Origin: Variovorax guangxiensis
GTDB taxonomy: Bacteria; Pseudomonadota; Gammaproteobacteria; Burkholderiales; Burkholderiaceae_C
Reading direction: 5' to 3'
Length of the DNA: 64,000 nucleotides
Assembly (NCBI RefSeq): GCF_003952165.1
Contig: NZ_RXFT01000013.1
Span: 62,001-126,000, forward strand
Below, piece after piece: positions 62,197 to 64,000 of this stretch; positions within the stretch are counted from its first letter, which is position 1, and each line of letters starts with the position of its first letter. The notes beneath the pieces are model-generated. The model was not told where the DNA came from, ran no database searches, and saw nothing but the letters and a program-made list of their open reading frames with translations. Both the position numbers and the translations under genes were made by a program.

Positions 62197-63177
62197 ATGC
62201 GTTTCATCCGCTTCACTGCGGCGCTGCTTTCGGCTGCGCTCGTTCCCCTGGCCGCCACGGCCCAGACACCCGACTGGCCTGCCGCCAAGCCCATCGTCTA
62301 CGTCGTGCCATTCACGCCCGGCGGCTCCACCGACATCGTGGGCCGTACGCTGGCCCAGAAGCTGGGCGAGAGCCTCAAGCAGTCGGTGGTGGTCGACAAC
62401 AAGCCCGGACAGGCCGGAGGCATCGGCGCCGCCTACGTGGCGAAGGCGCCGCCCGATGGCTACACGCTCTTCGGCGGAACCATCAGCACGCACGCCATCA
62501 ATGCCAGCCTCTACAAGAAGCTGTCGTACGACCCGATGAAGGACTTCGAGCCCGTCTCGCTGGTCGCGCGCCTGCCCAACGTGCTCATCGTCAACAGCCA
62601 GCTCGGCGTGAACTCGGTGGCCGACCTCGTGGCGCTGCTGAAGAAGGACGAGAGCAAGCGCACCTTCGCCTCATCGGGTGCCGGCACCTCGACGCACCTT
62701 GCCGGCGAGATGTTCGCCGACCTCATCGGCGTGAAGCTCACCCACGTGCCGTACAAGGGCACGCCTCCCGCGCTGACCGACGTGGCAGCTGGGCAGGTGC
62801 CTTTCATGTTCGACCAGGTCACGGCCGCGCTGCCGCTGGTCAAGAGCGGCAAGCTCAAGCTGCTGGCCGTGACCACTGCGAAGCGCATCGCGCTCGTGCC
62901 CGACCTTCCGACCATGATCGAGTCGGGCATTCCCGGCTTCGAGATGTCGTCATGGCAGGCCGTGTACGCGCCCAAGGGCACGCCCAAGCCCATCGTTCAG
63001 CGCCTCAACGCAGAGATCGTGAAGGCGCTGCACCAGCCCGACGTGCAGGCCAAGCTCTCCGGGCAGCTCGCGATGGAACTCGTGGGCAGCACGCCCGAGG
63101 AGCTGCGCGACCACATGGCCCGGGAGATTCCGCGCTGGGCCGAGCTGGTGAAGAAGTCCGGTGCCGTAGCCGACTGA
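62197..63177 (+). CDS. Bug-family substrate-binding protein (TctC-like)
   Basis: A 326-aa periplasmic binding protein with a Sec signal (residues 1-23, cut near A-T-A-Q). Bug loops are F-T-P-G-G-S-T-D-I-V and G-Q-A-G-G-I-G-A. It is the third orphan Bug protein in the window. AAGGAGA precedes the ATG. Its place between the RraA-like and lactonase genes suggests a sugar acid or lactone ligand. TctA/TctB partners are absent. Confidence 0.9.
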   Translation: MRFIRFTAALLSAALVPLAATAQTPDWPAAKPIVYVVPFTPGGSTDIVGRTLAQKLGESLKQSVVVDNKPGQAGGIGAAYVAKAPPDGYTLFGGTISTHAINASLYKKLSYDPMKDFEPVSLVARLPNVLIVNSQLGVNSVADLVALLKKDESKRTFASSGAGTSTHLAGEMFADLIGVKLTHVPYKGTPPALTDVAAGQVPFMFDQVTAALPLVKSGKLKLLAVTTAKRIALVPDLPTMIESGIPGFEMSSWQAVYAPKGTPKPIVQRLNAEIVKALHQPDVQAKLSGQLAMELVGSTPEELRDHMAREIPRWAELVKKSGAVAD

Positions 63178-63217
63178 ACGACCCGGAACAACCGACAAGA
63201 ACACCAGGAGACAACCG

Positions 63218-64000
63218 ATGCAGAACAAGACGAACAACGGCCGCCGCCGATTCCTCAAGACAGCCGCGGGCGCCGGCGCCGCAGCCTTCGGCACGCTCGC
63301 GGGCGCACAGGCCTTCGATTTCAAGCCCAGCCAGCGCTACCCCGACCCGGCGGTGCTGATCCTCGACCCGAGCTTCACCAGGTACCGGCTCTACAGCAGC
63401 ACGCTCGAGCAACTGGGCTCCGGCATGCGCTGGGCCGAAGGGCCGGTGTACTTTCCCGAGCACGGCTACCTGCTGCTGAGCGACATCCCCAACAACCGGC
63501 TCATGAAGTACGACGAGAAGACCGGCAAGTTCAGCGTGCACAAGACCGGCGTCAACTACGCCAACGGCAACACCCGCGACCGCCAGGGCCGCCTCGTCAC
63601 CTGCGAGCACTCCGTCACGCGGCGCGTGGTGCGCACCGAGAAGGATGGCCGCATCACGGTGCTGGCCGACAGCTACCAGGGCAAGCGCCTCAACGCGCCC
63701 AACGACGTCGTCGTGAAGTCGGACGACACCGTCTGGTTCACAGACCCCACCTTCGGCATCAACGGCGAATGGGAGGGAAGCAAGGCCCCGTCCGAGCAGG
63801 CGACCACCAACGTCTACCGCATCGCGACCGACGGCAAGCTCACGGCGGTCATCACCGATCTCGTCAACCCCAACGGCATCGCCTTCTCGCCCGACGAGAA
63901 GAAACTCTACGTCGTCGAGTGGAAGGGAACGCCCAACCGCAGCATCTGGAGCTACGACGTGTCACCGGACGGCACGAGCGTCTCGAACAAGACCAAGCTC
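63218..64000 (+). CDS. SMP-30/gluconolactonase family protein, Tat-exported, partial
   Basis: The first 261 codons of a beta-propeller lactonase; the gene runs off the window end. The N-terminus N-G-R-R-R-F-L-K-T-A-A-G is a twin-arginine signal. Propeller motifs include A-E-G-P-V-Y-F, N-A-P-N-D-V-V-V (metal Asn/Asp) and W-F-T-D-P-T-F-G, typical of SMP-30 family gluconolactonases. AGGAG lies before the ATG. In the periplasm it would open a sugar lactone to the acid that the Bug protein and dehydratase then handle. Confidence 0.88.
   Translation, partial: MQNKTNNGRRRFLKTAAGAGAAAFGTLAGAQAFDFKPSQRYPDPAVLILDPSFTRYRLYSSTLEQLGSGMRWAEGPVYFPEHGYLLLSDIPNNRLMKYDEKTGKFSVHKTGVNYANGNTRDRQGRLVTCEHSVTRRVVRTEKDGRITVLADSYQGKRLNAPNDVVVKSDDTVWFTDPTFGINGEWEGSKAPSEQATTNVYRIATDGKLTAVITDLVNPNGIAFSPDEKKLYVVEWKGTPNRSIWSYDVSPDGTSVSNKTKL

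Noticed and set aside
1..64000. CRISPR arrays, tRNA or rRNA genes, insertion sequences and prophage genes
   Set aside because: No regularly spaced identical repeats, no tRNA-like cloverleaf with a TTCGA arm, and no transposase or integrase frames were found on reading both strands.

Overview
The window looks like a chromosomal segment of a GC-rich, aerobic, metabolically versatile betaproteobacterium of the Burkholderiales. A Comamonadaceae member close to Variovorax is the best guess. The reasons are gene content only: three orphan Bug-type (TctC) periplasmic binding proteins, dense aromatic and organic-acid catabolic operons, a KorABC-type 2-oxoacid oxidoreductase, and many tightly packed genes with ATGA or GTGA junctions. 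No rRNA, tRNA, CRISPR array, insertion sequence or phage gene was recognised.

Layout. (1) 1-9538: a minus-strand meta-cleavage operon resembling homoprotocatechuate degradation (HpaH, HpaI, FAD-linked oxidase, HpaE, HpaD, MFS carrier, FAH-fold enzyme, ketopantoate-reductase-like enzyme), with a divergent LysR gene and a perfect inverted repeat between them. (2) 9618-15032: a second LysR and FAD-linked oxidase pair, paralogous to the first, followed on the same strand by a Bug protein and the electron transfer flavoprotein genes etfB and etfA. (3) 15105-20723: a GntR-controlled catabolic operon (VOC enzyme, FAH enzyme, Bug protein, AA_synth/DUF1185 protein, quinone-oxidoreductase-like enzyme) with a divergent FMN reductase. 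(4) 20780-29244: an envelope and stress region with a phospholipase D-like lipoprotein, a small iron-permease-family protein, a candidate small RNA, a sigma32-type promoter ahead of an unknown small gene and two Hsp20 genes, a DUF2383 protein, a ThDP enzyme, an SDR enzyme, a VOC protein, and a PRC-barrel gene interrupted by an in-frame amber codon. (5) 29529-32621: four overlapping genes (acyl-CoA-dehydrogenase-like, PIG-L deacetylase, NodS-like methyltransferase, family 2 glycosyltransferase) that look like a small glycoconjugate pathway of unknown product. (6) 32660-37215: a hybrid PAS histidine kinase and an arsenic operon arsR-arsI-arsC-acr3. (7) 37288-53176: a giant secreted DUF11/SdrD_B repeat protein (2687 aa), a 1285-aa outer-membrane beta-barrel protein and two unknown small proteins, divergent from a two-component system (REC-AraC regulator and 7TMR-DISM kinase). 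(8) 53201-58853: a 2-oxoacid:ferredoxin/NAD(P) oxidoreductase operon with a CBS-domain protein. (9) 58872-64000: a GntR-controlled sugar-acid operon (IlvD/Edd dehydratase, RraA-like aldolase-fold protein, Bug protein, SMP-30 lactonase running off the end).

The catabolic blocks repeat one plan: a LysR or GntR regulator divergent from a minimal enzyme set plus an uptake or binding protein. The parts most likely to hide undescribed biology are the nod-like glycoconjugate module, the giant repeat protein/beta-barrel pair beside its own two-component system, and the FAD oxidase-Bug-ETF unit.
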